A stretch of 64,000 bases of DNA from Fusobacterium sp. Lineage in GTDB: Bacteria; Fusobacteriota; Fusobacteriia; Fusobacteriales; Fusobacteriaceae. This document shows positions 55,909 through 64,000 of the stretch, in pieces. A model generated the notes under the pieces. It was not told where the DNA came from. It saw only the letters and a program-made list of their open reading frames with translations, and ran no database searches. Numbering within the stretch: the first letter of the stretch is position 1; each line of letters starts with the position of its first letter. The translations under genes were made by a program, and so were the position numbers. The DNA lies in contig NZ_JAWDXO010000014.1 of the NCBI RefSeq assembly GCF_032477075.1, positions 1 through 64,000 on the forward strand, given 5' to 3'.

Positions 55909-56694
55909 TTATTTCATAAAAACATATGTATTATAAATATTTATAAATATTATAACTAGCATCAGCCCTATAAAAAGTTTATCCACTTTTTCCTCTGATA
56001 TTTTCTTATTTACTATACTTCCAGCCATCCCTCCACATACTCCTCCTAATATCATAAGTCCAAGATAAAGAATACTTACATCTGGAATTTTTCTAGCAAA
56101 TATGCTATGAGCCAGACTTGCTATCTGTGAGAATAGTATTATATAGATAGAATTAATAACAGCTTCTTTAGTAGTCATTGAAAAAAAGAAAATCAATATA
56201 ACAAGATTGATAGGTCCTCCTCCAATTCCCAAAAACGAAGAAAATATTCCTAAAATAACTCCAATGATGAAACATAAAATTTTATTTTCAAACTTATATG
56301 TCTTTATCCCATTTTTTTTAGCTGTATAAATTAAAGTTCCCAATGTTATAAATATCATAACAATTGATTGAACAGCTCCTGTTTTATTTTCATTTTGAAG
56401 AATCTCTTTTACAGCTTGAAACATGACTTTTCCAGTCATTCCTCCTAATACACTTCCTAGAGCAAGCCATGTAGTAATTTTAGTATTTATCTTTAGTGTA
56501 CTGTTTTTCATTGCTTTTGTTACAGAAATAACAGACATAGAAAGAACCGTACACCCAGATAAAAAACTTATAGCTGTTACACTCATAGTTCCTGTTGCAT
56601 CAAGAACAGGTTTAATTATTACTCCTCCACCTATGCCACATATTGACCCTACAAGAGAAGAAAAAAAACTAACTAATAAAAAAATAACTGGCAT
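55909..56694 (-). CDS. Sulfite exporter TauE/SafE family protein
   Basis: A 261-residue membrane protein (ATG 56694 after GGGGG; a TTG start 12 nt before is less likely). It has the family layout of two repeats, each with a GIGGG element: GSICGIGGGVIIKPVLDATG near the N-terminus and FSSFLGIGGGPINLVIL at about 155. Eight membrane segments. Members transport sulfite, sulfoacetate or related anions; the substrate here is unknown. Confidence 0.9.
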   Translation of the reverse strand: MPVIFLLVSFFSSLVGSICGIGGGVIIKPVLDATGTMSVTAISFLSGCTVLSMSVISVTKAMKNSTLKINTKITTWLALGSVLGGMTGKVMFQAVKEILQNENKTGAVQSIVMIFITLGTLIYTAKKNGIKTYKFENKILCFIIGVILGIFSSFLGIGGGPINLVILIFFFSMTTKEAVINSIYIILFSQIASLAHSIFARKIPDVSILYLGLMILGGVCGGMAGSIVNKKISEEKVDKLFIGLMLVIIFINIYNTYVFMK

Positions 56695-56893
56695 ATTTAC
56701 CCCCAAAATACTTTATATATTTCCCCTATTCAATAATTATATTGTTTTTTTTATAAAAAAGCAACCTTCATTCTTTATTATAGTCTGCTGTTTTCCTTTT
56801 TTATTAAACTTCATCAAATTTCTCTCTTTGTAATATTTATAAATTTATGATAAAATATAGCGATAAAAATTTAATTATTCAAAGGAGCTGAGT

Positions 56894-57718
56894 ATGACTA
56901 AATTTGATAAAATATACAAAGAAATTATTGAAACTATAGATAAAAAAGGAATATGGAGTGAAGGAAATGTCAGAACTAAATATGCTGATGGAACTCCTGC
57001 CCATTATAAAAGTTATATAGGATATCAATTTAGACTTGATAATTCCACTGATGAAGCACATCTTATCACTACCAGATTTGCTCCTAATAAAGCTCCTATC
57101 AGAGAACTTTATTGGATATGGATAATGCAGTCTAATGATGTAGATGAATTAAATAAGTTAAAATGCAAATTCTGGGATGAATGGAAAATGGATGATGGTA
57201 CTATTGGAAAGGCTTATGGATACCAAATAGCAAAACAGACATTTGGATATAAAAACCAGCTTGATTATGTAGTAGAAGAATTGAAAAAAAATCCTAACAG
57301 CCGTAGAATAATGACAGAAATATGGGTACCTGAAGATCTTGATAAAATGGCTCTTACTCCTTGTGTACATCTTACTCAATGGAGTGTAATTGGAAACAAA
57401 CTTTATCTTGAAGTAAGACAAAGAAGCTGTGATGTGGCTCTTGGACTTGTAGCTAATGTGTTTCAATATTCTATACTTCATAAGTTGGTAGCTATGGAAT
57501 GTAATCTGGAACCTGCTGAAATCATATGGAATATTCATAATGTACATATCTATGACAGACATATGCCTGAACTCTTAGAGCAGATAAAAAAACCTTCAAT
57601 AGATGGAGCAACTGTAAAAATTGAAAACTTTAAATCTATCTATGGCTTTAAACCTGACGATGTAATTGTTGAAAACTATCAATATGGAGATAAAATTTCT
57701 TATGAGGTGGCAATATAA
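56894..57718 (+). CDS. thyA: Thymidylate synthase
   Basis: A 274-residue ThyA. The catalytic Cys is Cys157 in LTPCVHLTQW, and RQRSCDVALGLVANVFQYSI carries the phosphate Arg and the folate Asp. WNIHNVHIYDRHMPE gives the dUMP-binding HxY region. It methylates dUMP with methylene-tetrahydrofolate. Its stop overlaps the folA start (TAATG), so the pair is coupled: FolA regenerates the folate that ThyA oxidises. Confidence 0.96.
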   Translation: MTKFDKIYKEIIETIDKKGIWSEGNVRTKYADGTPAHYKSYIGYQFRLDNSTDEAHLITTRFAPNKAPIRELYWIWIMQSNDVDELNKLKCKFWDEWKMDDGTIGKAYGYQIAKQTFGYKNQLDYVVEELKKNPNSRRIMTEIWVPEDLDKMALTPCVHLTQWSVIGNKLYLEVRQRSCDVALGLVANVFQYSILHKLVAMECNLEPAEIIWNIHNVHIYDRHMPELLEQIKKPSIDGATVKIENFKSIYGFKPDDVIVENYQYGDKISYEVAI

Positions 57719-58197
57719 TGAATAAACCAAAGTTAAATATGATAGTATGCGTAGCAGAAAATAATTTGATAGGTGATAAAGTTCCAGAAGGTAATGGACT
57801 TTTATGGCATTCTATGGAAGAACTGAATTATTATAAATCCAAAACTATTGGAAATGTAGTTTTATTTGGAGAAAATACAGCTAAATATGTACCTATTAAT
57901 TTGATGAAAAAAAATAGAGAGGTAATAGTTCTCACTCTTGATTCTAAACTTGAAGATATCATGGAACATTATAAAGATAGCGGAAAAGATATTTTTATAT
58001 GTGGAGGATGCACTATCTATAAATATTATCTGGATAATTATGAAATAGATGAAATTTATATTTCTAAATTAAAATCTCATGTAGAGGTAGCTCCTGCTGC
58101 TAATCCTCTTTATTTTCCTGATGTTGAAAAATATGGATATAAACTTACATCTGAAACTGATTATAATGACTTTACTGCAGCAATATATAAAAAATAA
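57718..58197 (+). CDS. folA: Dihydrofolate reductase
   Basis: A 159-residue DHFR. MIVCVAENNLIGDKVPEGNG LLWH in outline corresponds to the usual NGxIGxxGxLPW; here a short insertion and LLWHSMEELNYYKSKTIGN follow. NPLPF; IFICGGCTIYKYYLDN (GG before the NADPH site) and DEIYISKLKS are standard. Reduces dihydrofolate with NADPH. Directly coupled to thyA. Confidence 0.92.
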   Translation: MNKPKLNMIVCVAENNLIGDKVPEGNGLLWHSMEELNYYKSKTIGNVVLFGENTAKYVPINLMKKNREVIVLTLDSKLEDIMEHYKDSGKDIFICGGCTIYKYYLDNYEIDEIYISKLKSHVEVAPAANPLYFPDVEKYGYKLTSETDYNDFTAAIYKK

Positions 58198-58207
58198 TTT
58201 ATAAAAC

Positions 58208-58249
58208 AAACCTGAATTGTTAGATAATTCTAACAGAACAGGTTTTTTT
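58208..58249 (+). terminator. Terminator of thyA-folA
   Basis: AAACCTG...CAGGTTT with an inner GTTAGA/TCTAAC stem, then a T run, about 10 nt after folA. Confidence 0.85.
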
Positions 58250-58328
58250 ATTATCCTTTTAAATACTCTTTATAACTATTTTTTTACTTTTATATTTTAA
58301 TAAATTATCTATTAAAAAAAAGAAAAAT

Positions 58329-58357
58329 TTGACATTATTAGAAAATAATATTACAAT
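58329..58357 (+). promoter_or_regulatory. Promoter of the YhdH-type gene
   Basis: TTGACA (58329-58334), 17 nt, TACAAT (58352-58357). The predicted start point is near 58364, just before a 16-bp palindrome. Confidence 0.8.
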
Positions 58358-58369
58358 CAATATATAAAA

Positions 58370-58385
58370 AGTACGATATCGTACT
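58370..58385. promoter_or_regulatory. Perfect 16-bp operator-like palindrome
   Basis: AGTACGATATCGTACT lies between the predicted start point and the ribosome site of the YhdH-type gene, a repressor position. No second copy was seen in the window. Confidence 0.75.
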
Positions 58386-58400
58386 ATATGGAGGTAGAAA

Positions 58401-59387
58401 ATGAATTTCAGAGCTTTAAGAATTTATGAAGAAAATGAGACTTTTGTCAGAAAAATTATTGAAAGAAATATTGATGAACTTCCTGAGGGAGATGTTTTAA
58501 TCAAAGTTAAATATTCATCACTTAACTATAAAGATGCTTTATCTTGTATAGGAAACAGAGGGGTAACTAGAAAATATCCCCATACTCCTGGAATAGATGC
58601 TGCAGGTATTGTAGAAGATTCTAAGGTTCCAGAATTTATTAAAGGCGAGGAGGTTTTCATTACTGGATATGATTTAGGTATGAATACTGATGGAGGATTT
58701 GGAGAGTATATCAGAGTTCCAGCGAATTGGGTAGTTAAAAAACCTACAAATCTTTCTTTAAAAGAAGCCATGATATATGGTACAGCCGGATTTACTTCTG
58801 CTTTATCTGTTTTTGAACTTATAAAAGAAGTAGCCCCTGAAGATGGAGATATTTTGGTTATTGGTGCTGGTGGCGGTGTGGGAAGTCATTCTGTCAAATT
58901 TCTTACTAAACTTGGATATAATGTTACTGCTGTAGTGAATGATGAAAAAGGTATTAAATATGCAAAAGAACTTGGAGCCTCTGCATGTATACTAAGAGAT
59001 GAAATAGATGATAAGTCTGGTAAACCTATGCTGAAACAAAAATGGGCTGGTGTTATTGATACAGTAGGAGGCAACCCTTTATCTACTGCAATAAGATCAC
59101 TTAAATATGCTGGAGTAGTTACTACATGCGGAAATATAGCTGGAGGAGATATTCCTCATGCTAATGTATATCCTTTTATCTTGAGAAGTGTAAAACTTAT
59201 AGGAATAGATTCTGTTCAATGTCCTATGAAAAAAAGAAAAGAAGTCTGGGATACTTTAGCTGAAAAATGGAAAGGTGAAAATCTGGAAACAGGTATTAAA
59301 GAAGTAAGCCTTGATGAAATATCTGATTCAGTAAATAAAATGCTTGCCCAACAGCTTATAGGAAGAGTTATTCTTAAGCATAAATAA
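58401..59387 (+). CDS. YhdH/YhfP-type quinone oxidoreductase (acrylyl-CoA reductase family)
   Basis: A 328-residue medium-chain reductase: SSLNYKDALSCIGNRGVTRK YPHTPGIDAAGIV in outline, VFITGYDLGMNTDGGFGEY, IYGTAGFTSALSVFELIKEV and the NADPH loop VIGAGGGVGSHSVKFL. This is the YhdH/AcuI family; the AcuI member reduces acrylyl-CoA with NADPH. No zinc ligands, as usual. It is monocistronic with a strong promoter and a palindrome operator; electrophile stress or acrylate would be logical signals. Confidence 0.92.
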   Translation: MNFRALRIYEENETFVRKIIERNIDELPEGDVLIKVKYSSLNYKDALSCIGNRGVTRKYPHTPGIDAAGIVEDSKVPEFIKGEEVFITGYDLGMNTDGGFGEYIRVPANWVVKKPTNLSLKEAMIYGTAGFTSALSVFELIKEVAPEDGDILVIGAGGGVGSHSVKFLTKLGYNVTAVVNDEKGIKYAKELGASACILRDEIDDKSGKPMLKQKWAGVIDTVGGNPLSTAIRSLKYAGVVTTCGNIAGGDIPHANVYPFILRSVKLIGIDSVQCPMKKRKEVWDTLAEKWKGENLETGIKEVSLDEISDSVNKMLAQQLIGRVILKHK

Positions 59388-59400
59388 TTTTGAATATAAA

Positions 59401-59438
59401 AACAGTTATTAAAAAATAATTTTAGTAACTGTTTTTTT
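59401..59438 (+). terminator. Terminator of the YhdH-type gene
   Basis: AACAGTTA/TAACTGTT with an extended AT stem and a T run, 14 nt after the stop. Confidence 0.8.
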
Positions 59439-59535
59439 ATCCATTTAATAAAAATAAAAGTTTTATTTATTATTGACTATTCATTAAATATGTGGTAAAT
59501 CTCTTATCAAGAAAACCTATAAAAGGAGAGCAAAA

Positions 59536-60084
59536 ATGATTGAAATTATAAAAAGTGATAACTTTAAAAAAAGTGAATGGAGTGGAGGAACAACTACACA
59601 ATTATACATCTATCCAAAAGATGCAGATTATCAAAAAAGAAATTTTAAATTCAGAATAAGTATAGCAACTACTGAGCTCACGGAATCTAATTTTACAAAA
59701 TTACAAGGAATAAAAAGAGTTATTTCTATACTTGAAGGAAAAATGGACCTCTCTCATAAGGATAAATATGATATTACATTGGCTCCTTATGAAATAGATA
59801 GGTTCAGTGGAGACTGGGACACTGTTTCAAAAGGAAAAGTAAAGGATTTCAATCTTATGCTTAAAGACTGTGATGGAGACTTTTTATATAAAAAAATAAA
59901 TAGCACTGAAAATATTATTTTGGGAGAAAAGGAATTAATATTTTTTATTTATTGTATTTCTGGTAAAATTGAAATATCTGGAGATTTATTACTTGAAAAT
60001 GAGCTAGCCGTTGGAAAGGGGAAAAATATTAAAGTATCTGGAAAAGACAGTAAAATATTCTATGGTCATATAACTGAATTATAA
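59536..60084 (+). CDS. hutD: HutD/Ves family protein
   Basis: A 182-residue protein with the HutD/Ves pattern: KKSEWSGGTTTQLYIYPKDA, FKFRISIATTELTESNFTKL and LEGKMDLSHKDKYDITL. The W-x-G-G-x-T-x-x-L element is the family mark. HutD proteins form cupin-like dimers and are linked to histidine use; they may bind formylglutamate as a regulator. It is followed by hutG after 27 nt, so the two are one operon. Confidence 0.88.
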   Translation: MIEIIKSDNFKKSEWSGGTTTQLYIYPKDADYQKRNFKFRISIATTELTESNFTKLQGIKRVISILEGKMDLSHKDKYDITLAPYEIDRFSGDWDTVSKGKVKDFNLMLKDCDGDFLYKKINSTENIILGEKELIFFIYCISGKIEISGDLLLENELAVGKGKNIKVSGKDSKIFYGHITEL

Positions 60085-60111
60085 TAGAATTGAAATTATA
60101 GGAGGATTGAA

Positions 60112-61008
60112 ATGAAAGATTTATGGAATGGCAGATTGGATAGTTATGAAGAAATTGATCTTAGACTGTGGCAAGTAGTAAAAGAAATAAAAGAAGCTCA
60201 AGAACCTGGTGGAGTATGCTTTGTAGGTTATGATACAGATGAGGGAGTAGTAAGAAATCTAGGAAGAAAAGGTGCTGAAGGCGGATCAAATGCTATTAGA
60301 AAATCTATCCAATCTTTTCCCAAATTAAAGGAATTGAAAATATATGATTATAAAAATCTTGATAAGAAAAATGTAGAAGAAGCTCAAGAAGAATATTCAG
60401 AAAAGATAGCAGATGTATTAAGAAAAAAAATTTTCCCTATTGGATTAGGAGGAGGACATGATATAGCATATGGTTCATATCTTGGAATAAGAAAATCTTA
60501 TCCTGATAAAAAAATAGGAATAATAAATTTTGATGCTCACTTAGACATGAGACCATATGACAAAGGAAGAACTTCTGGTACTTCATTCAAAGAGATAATG
60601 GATAATGATAAAGAAGTTCAATATGCAATAGTGGGATTCCAAAAGATTGGTAATACAGAAAGATTAATAAAAACAGCTGAATCTTTTAATGCATTAATCT
60701 TAAATGAAGAATATTCAGAGGATTCAATTATTGAAGCACTAAAAGATTTTATAAAAAAAGTAGATATAGTATATATAACTTTCTGTATGGATGTATTTGA
60801 AGCAAGTGCAGCTCCTGGAGTATCTGCTCCTGTTGTAATGGGACTGGAACCTAAAAAAGGCAAAAGATTACTGAGATTTCTTATGCAAACTGAAAAAGTA
60901 GTATGTGTTGATTTTGCTGAAGTAAATCCTGTTTATGATATAGATAATGTAACTGCAAAACTTGCTGGTTGTCTAATTTATGAAGCAATGGAACACATAA
61001 AAAAATAA
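60112..61008 (+). CDS. hutG: Formimidoylglutamase
   Basis: A 298-residue member of the arginase/agmatinase superfamily. The manganese site is seen in GLGGGHDIAYG, INFDAHLDMRPY and ITFCMDVFEASAAPGVSAP. HutG hydrolyses formimidoylglutamate to glutamate and formamide, the last step of histidine breakdown. Pairing with HutD fixes the assignment over agmatinase. The other hut genes are not in the window. Confidence 0.9.
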   Translation: MKDLWNGRLDSYEEIDLRLWQVVKEIKEAQEPGGVCFVGYDTDEGVVRNLGRKGAEGGSNAIRKSIQSFPKLKELKIYDYKNLDKKNVEEAQEEYSEKIADVLRKKIFPIGLGGGHDIAYGSYLGIRKSYPDKKIGIINFDAHLDMRPYDKGRTSGTSFKEIMDNDKEVQYAIVGFQKIGNTERLIKTAESFNALILNEEYSEDSIIEALKDFIKKVDIVYITFCMDVFEASAAPGVSAPVVMGLEPKKGKRLLRFLMQTEKVVCVDFAEVNPVYDIDNVTAKLAGCLIYEAMEHIKK

Positions 61009-61021
61009 AATAAGAGTACTA

Positions 61022-61053
61022 AAAAAGGTCTTAGCTTCTGCTAAAACCTTTTT
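61022..61053. terminator. Bidirectional terminator after hutG
   Basis: AAAAAGGT-C-TTAGC and its complement with a TTCT loop; T runs on both strands. Lies between hutG and a convergent membrane-protein gene. Confidence 0.9.
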
Positions 61054-61436
61054 CAATTTTTATTATTAGCATATGAACTTATTTTAAATGTTTGATAAAA
61101 TAGAGAATTTATAACTGCAAGAAATAATCCAACCAAAAATATTATTAAAGGAACAAACTTAAAATTAACATAAATTATATTAGGACTGATTAAAAAGTTG
61201 GTAATACTCATAGCTAATAAATTTGAAAGAAAATATCCTAAATAATATTTTAATCTAAAAAAATCATCTAGCACCCAATAAGCAAAAATAATTATACTCT
61301 TGCTCATTGACAGATACTCTACTATTTTTATAAGATTTCTATTATTATCAAAAATACTTTTACTGATAAGAATTACAGCTATAAAATTTAAAACTAATCC
61401 TAATTCTAGAACAAATCGATCAAAATAATTTTTCAT
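61053..61436 (-). CDS. Small membrane protein, four hydrophobic segments
   Basis: A 127-residue protein from ATG 61436, which follows AAAGGAG; an ATG at 61469 lies upstream of that site. Four hydrophobic segments at about 9-28, 42-60, 68-90 and 95-118 and a short polar end. It resembles DUF-type small membrane proteins but no family is clear to me. It ends exactly at the hutG terminator. Confidence 0.6.
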   Translation of the reverse strand: MKNYFDRFVLELGLVLNFIAVILISKSIFDNNRNLIKIVEYLSMSKSIIIFAYWVLDDFFRLKYYLGYFLSNLLAMSITNFLISPNIIYVNFKFVPLIIFLVGLFLAVINSLFYQTFKISSYANNKN

Positions 61437-61605
61437 ACAATTTCTCCTTTTTCTATTTTTATATACCATAATAGTCTAATTTTGCTTATAAAGTATCTAT
61501 TAATATTATTATACACATGATTACAATATAAAATCAAGAAAAATAGACATATATAAAAACTATGAGTCAGCAATATTCTATAATTCTTTTTTATTAAAAT
61601 AATTT

Positions 61606-62037
61606 TTAATCTTGATAATTTTTTCTAATCTTGTTAAGCAACAATATAAGCATCTCTTTTTCCTCTTCTGTAAAATCTTTATATGTCTCTTCTAAAAGAT
61701 TATCACTTATTTCTTTAAATAAAGATTTAAACTGCCATCCTTTATCCGTAAGACTTATTTCAACAACTCTTGAGTCTTTTTCACTTTTTTTTCTTGTAAT
61801 ATATCCAAGCTCAACAAGCTTTTTTATCAAATCTGTAAGAGTAGATTTCTTCTTACCTATTATTTTTCCAATCTCATTCATTGTTATCTGTCCTTCATGT
61901 TCATACAAAATAGAAAGAATTGTTCCATGACTATTTATAAGACCTTCTATCCCTTTTTCTCTCAATTGATTATTTATAAATTGAGCACTCTTTTCTCTTA
62001 TATTGGATATCAATCCTATTATTTCAACAGTTTTCAC
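61606..62037 (-). CDS. MarR family transcription regulator
   Basis: A 143-residue MarR regulator with GTG start after GGAGGAC. The winged helix is seen in ILYEHEGQITMNEIGKIIGK, KKSTLTDLIKKLVELGYITR and KSEKDSRVVEISLTDKG. The last 45 residues form the dimer helices. Its promoter (62093-62121) carries an ACTTT/AAAGT repeat over the -10 that may be its own operator. Possible targets are the adjacent membrane-protein genes. Confidence 0.92.
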   Translation of the reverse strand: MKTVEIIGLISNIREKSAQFINNQLREKGIEGLINSHGTILSILYEHEGQITMNEIGKIIGKKKSTLTDLIKKLVELGYITRKKSEKDSRVVEISLTDKGWQFKSLFKEISDNLLEETYKDFTEEEKEMLILLLNKIRKNYQD

Positions 62038-62080
62038 TTTGTCCTCCTCAAAATGGTAAAAACTTTTGTTTATTCTTTAA

Positions 62081-62121
62081 ACTTTCTACTAAAGTATAAA
62101 TTATCTCTATTGTAAAGTCAA
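62081..62121 (-). promoter_or_regulatory. marR promoter with an operator-like repeat
   Basis: Minus strand TTGACT, 17-nt spacer, TATACT. ACTTTCTACTAAAGT (62081-62095) overlaps the -10 and is a good inverted repeat for autoregulation. Confidence 0.75.
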
Positions 62122-62411
62122 ATAAATTTTCCTTTAAGCCTTTCTCTAAAATATAATTCTTTTCACCTTTTTAATTTTCATAAATTATTTTTATTTTCAT
62201 ATATAAAAATATAGAGAAGTAAAGAAAGTAATCTAATTTTTAAATAAAATAGTTATTTTTTCTTAACAAAAATATGAAGAATTTTTCATTTCTTAATGGT
62301 ATAATTTTATCAAAGTATATAATTTTGAATTTTACTAAAACAAAGGAGGGAAGTATTCTGAGAATAAGTGAAAAATAAAATTATTTAAGCTTTCTCTCAT
62401 TATACAATCAA
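62122..62411. other. AT-rich leader between marR and the CmpB-type gene
   Basis: About 290 nt with no gene. A strong AAAGGAGGG at 62343-62351 has no ATG at a proper distance, and the next real start is ATG 62412. This may be a remnant or a leader with a non-standard start. No terminator or repeat was seen. Confidence 0.4.
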
Positions 62412-63017
62412 ATGATAAATAAACAACAGATAAAATATGAATTGAGAATGTATTTTTTTCTATTTATGCTTTATTCATTTATAGGCTGGATATATGAAAC
62501 TGTGCTATTCACAATTGATGAAGGCCATTTTGTCAATAGGGGCTTTAATTTTGGTCCTTATATTCCAATATATGGTTTTGGGGCTGTTATTATTATGATA
62601 ACTATTTCAAAATTTATAGAAGAACCTGATAAAAACAATAAATTTAGTCTAAGACCTTTAAAAATATTTATGCTTATTCTAATTCTTTCTACTATTGCTG
62701 AACTTATAGGAAGCTATATTATGGAATATACTCTTGGATTAGTGCTTTGGGATTATAGTGATAAGTGGATGAATTTCCAAGGGAGAATCTCTCCAGAAAC
62801 AAGTTTTATATTTGCTGCTGGAGGAACTGTTGCATATTATACAATACAACCTCTTGGTAAAAAAATAATTGATAAAATATCTGTTAAAGGCCAGAAAATA
62901 TTTGCTTCTATTCTCTTAACTTTGGTATTAATAGATTTTTCTGCTTCTCTTATCACTACAATATGGTTTTCTGATTCTATAAAAAAAGAGGGGATAATAG
63001 AAAAGAAACGAAAATAA
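62412..63017 (+). CDS. CmpB-type putative ABC transporter permease
   Basis: A 201-residue membrane protein. It has five hydrophobic segments, with the family pattern FFLFMLYSFIGWIYETVLFT, HFVNRGFNFGPYIPIYGFGA and ETLGLVLWDYSDKWMNFQGR ISP in outline. This is the ABC_trans_CmpB (DUF1113-like) family found in many anaerobes; despite the name no ATPase is next to it and the function is unsure. Confidence 0.85.
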   Translation: MINKQQIKYELRMYFFLFMLYSFIGWIYETVLFTIDEGHFVNRGFNFGPYIPIYGFGAVIIMITISKFIEEPDKNNKFSLRPLKIFMLILILSTIAELIGSYIMEYTLGLVLWDYSDKWMNFQGRISPETSFIFAAGGTVAYYTIQPLGKKIIDKISVKGQKIFASILLTLVLIDFSASLITTIWFSDSIKKEGIIEKKRK

Positions 63018-63074
63018 AAACATCTTTATTTACCTGATCTACACAATAATTATATACAAAATAAGGGGGAAATG

Positions 63075-64000
63075 ATGGACACACAAAATAAACATTGGAA
63101 AATAATAGCACTTTTTTCTCTATGTCTCTTTTTAAGTAGTTGTGGAGGTAGTGGAGGCGGTGGTGGATCATCTTCATCAAATAACAACAATAATATTACC
63201 ATTCCACCACAGAATATAACTATGGATTTTAAACAGTCTGATACCATTATAGGTGTTATTGATTCTTCTTTTTCATATCTTGATGAATTTAAAGATTCTT
63301 CAGGAAAATACAGAATATTTATAGATAGCAGTTTTCCTACTGATCCTGAAGAAAAAAAATCTGATTCTTATACACATGGTGAGTTGGTATCTCTTCTTAT
63401 AGGAGGAAACAAAACTGGTGTTACTGATGGTGTAAAAATTTATGCTATTCCTTCTTTTTTAGCCTACAGTGATCAAATAAAAGTACAAGGAAGTATGTAT
63501 CAAAAGATGTATCAAGCAGGAGTAAGAATATTCAGCCAATCCTTTGGAAGCCCAACTAATGATTTGACTTTTGAAAAATTTCCTGCCTCTAGTTCTCTAG
63601 TTAATTTTTATGTAAACAGATCAGCTACTGACAGTTTATTCATTTTTGCTGCAGGAAACAATGGAAAAAATAATCCTGCTGCAGAAGCTTTTTTCCCTAA
63701 GCTTTATCCTAGAGCTGAAAAAGGTTGGATTTCTGTTGTGGGAATAAATCCTAAAACAGGATTGATAGACCCTGAATCTAACAGAGCAGGAGATGCAAAA
63801 AACTGGACTATTGCTGCTAATTATGCAGTTACTGTTCATAATGTTACTGCATATGGAACTTCTTTTGCTGCTCCTGTTGTAGCTGGTGCTGCTGGCGCTA
63901 TACAGATAAAATATCCTTGGATGTCAAGAGATCTCATCAAGCAATCTCTTCTGACTACAGCTACAGATCTTGGAGATCCTGGAGTTGATTCTACATATGG
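63075..64000 (+). CDS. Subtilisin-like S8 serine protease lipoprotein, 5' part
   Basis: Starts at ATG 63075 (GGGGGA before it) and runs off the window after 308 full codons. Residues 1-22 are a lipoprotein signal peptide with lipobox LSSC and lipid Cys23, then a Gly/Ser/Asn linker. The S8 triad is complete: Asp63 (GVIDSSF), His101 (YTHGE) and Ser263 (GTSFAAP), with Asn195 in AAGNNGK as oxyanion residue. Fusobacterial autotransporter proteases (fusolisin type) have this head and a C-terminal beta barrel, which may follow outside. It should be surface-exposed. Confidence 0.9.
   Translation, partial: MDTQNKHWKIIALFSLCLFLSSCGGSGGGGGSSSSNNNNNITIPPQNITMDFKQSDTIIGVIDSSFSYLDEFKDSSGKYRIFIDSSFPTDPEEKKSDSYTHGELVSLLIGGNKTGVTDGVKIYAIPSFLAYSDQIKVQGSMYQKMYQAGVRIFSQSFGSPTNDLTFEKFPASSSLVNFYVNRSATDSLFIFAAGNNGKNNPAAEAFFPKLYPRAEKGWISVVGINPKTGLIDPESNRAGDAKNWTIAANYAVTVHNVTAYGTSFAAPVVAGAAGAIQIKYPWMSRDLIKQSLLTTATDLGDPGVDSTY

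Noticed and set aside
57158..57562. 134-codon frame opposite thyA
   Set aside because: Antisense shadow; thyA has all family motifs and normal codon use.

Overview
The window is a very AT-rich stretch from a fusobacterial chromosome. The evidence is the codon and base use, the Gram-negative-type KDO genes (kdsD-like and kdsA) next to murE, the fusobacterial-type subtilisin lipoprotein, and the best family matches of the housekeeping genes. I infer the genus Fusobacterium, probably a large-genome species of the varium/ulcerans type; this is a judgement from gene content, not a search result.

Layout. (1) 1-1780: small secreted or membrane proteins of unknown role and three copies of a short intergenic repeat that each end in a terminator hairpin. 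(2) About 1783-35621: a complete tailed prophage of myovirus type. Late genes run leftward (24983 to 1783): terminase, lambda-type portal, ClpP-like protease with nested scaffold, decoration and capsid proteins, then a P2-like contractile tail (sheath FI, tube FII, frameshifted E/E' chaperone, tape measure, X, D, V, U, W, J, I, fibre), and finally an M15 endolysin and holin. A lambda-like control region (25148-28081) holds an S24-type CI repressor flanked by two strong divergent promoters whose spacers contain the same 17-bp operator. Rightward early genes (27872-35583) include a replication initiator with iterons inside its gene, a frameshifted ParA plus ParB-like pair, a methyltransferase with an altered catalytic motif and a large serine integrase. 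A 19-bp palindrome recurs at three widely spaced places in the prophage, once inside the parB-like gene, and looks like a scattered centromere. (3) 35622-37572: a small accessory patch with a tyrosine-integrase scrap, a small basic protein behind a perfect consensus promoter, an orphan D12-class adenine methylase and a duplicated-repeat protein.

(4) 37917-50000: three tRNAs (Arg, Ser, Ser) on one leftward transcript, then leftward housekeeping genes: DUF1858 protein, arabinose-5-phosphate isomerase, KdsA, MurE, a Spy-like protein, Ung, a radical SAM protein, an HD protein, an unusual TruA-KH fusion, a MORN-type protein, GuaB and an MscS channel. (5) 49895-64000: alpha/beta hydrolase, DUF1847, an Asp/Glu racemase with a symporter and a GntR/UTRA regulator forming one regulated unit, a dead hydrolase gene, VOC protein, TauE-type exporter, thyA-folA, a YhdH-type oxidoreductase, HutD-HutG, MarR, a CmpB-type membrane protein and the 5' part of a subtilisin-like lipoprotein that runs off the window.

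The most unusual points are the parABS-like set in an integrating phage with an apparently broken parA, the readable CI operator circuit, the within-gene iterons, the tail chaperone frameshift site, the nested scaffold start and the DVPQ methyltransferase.
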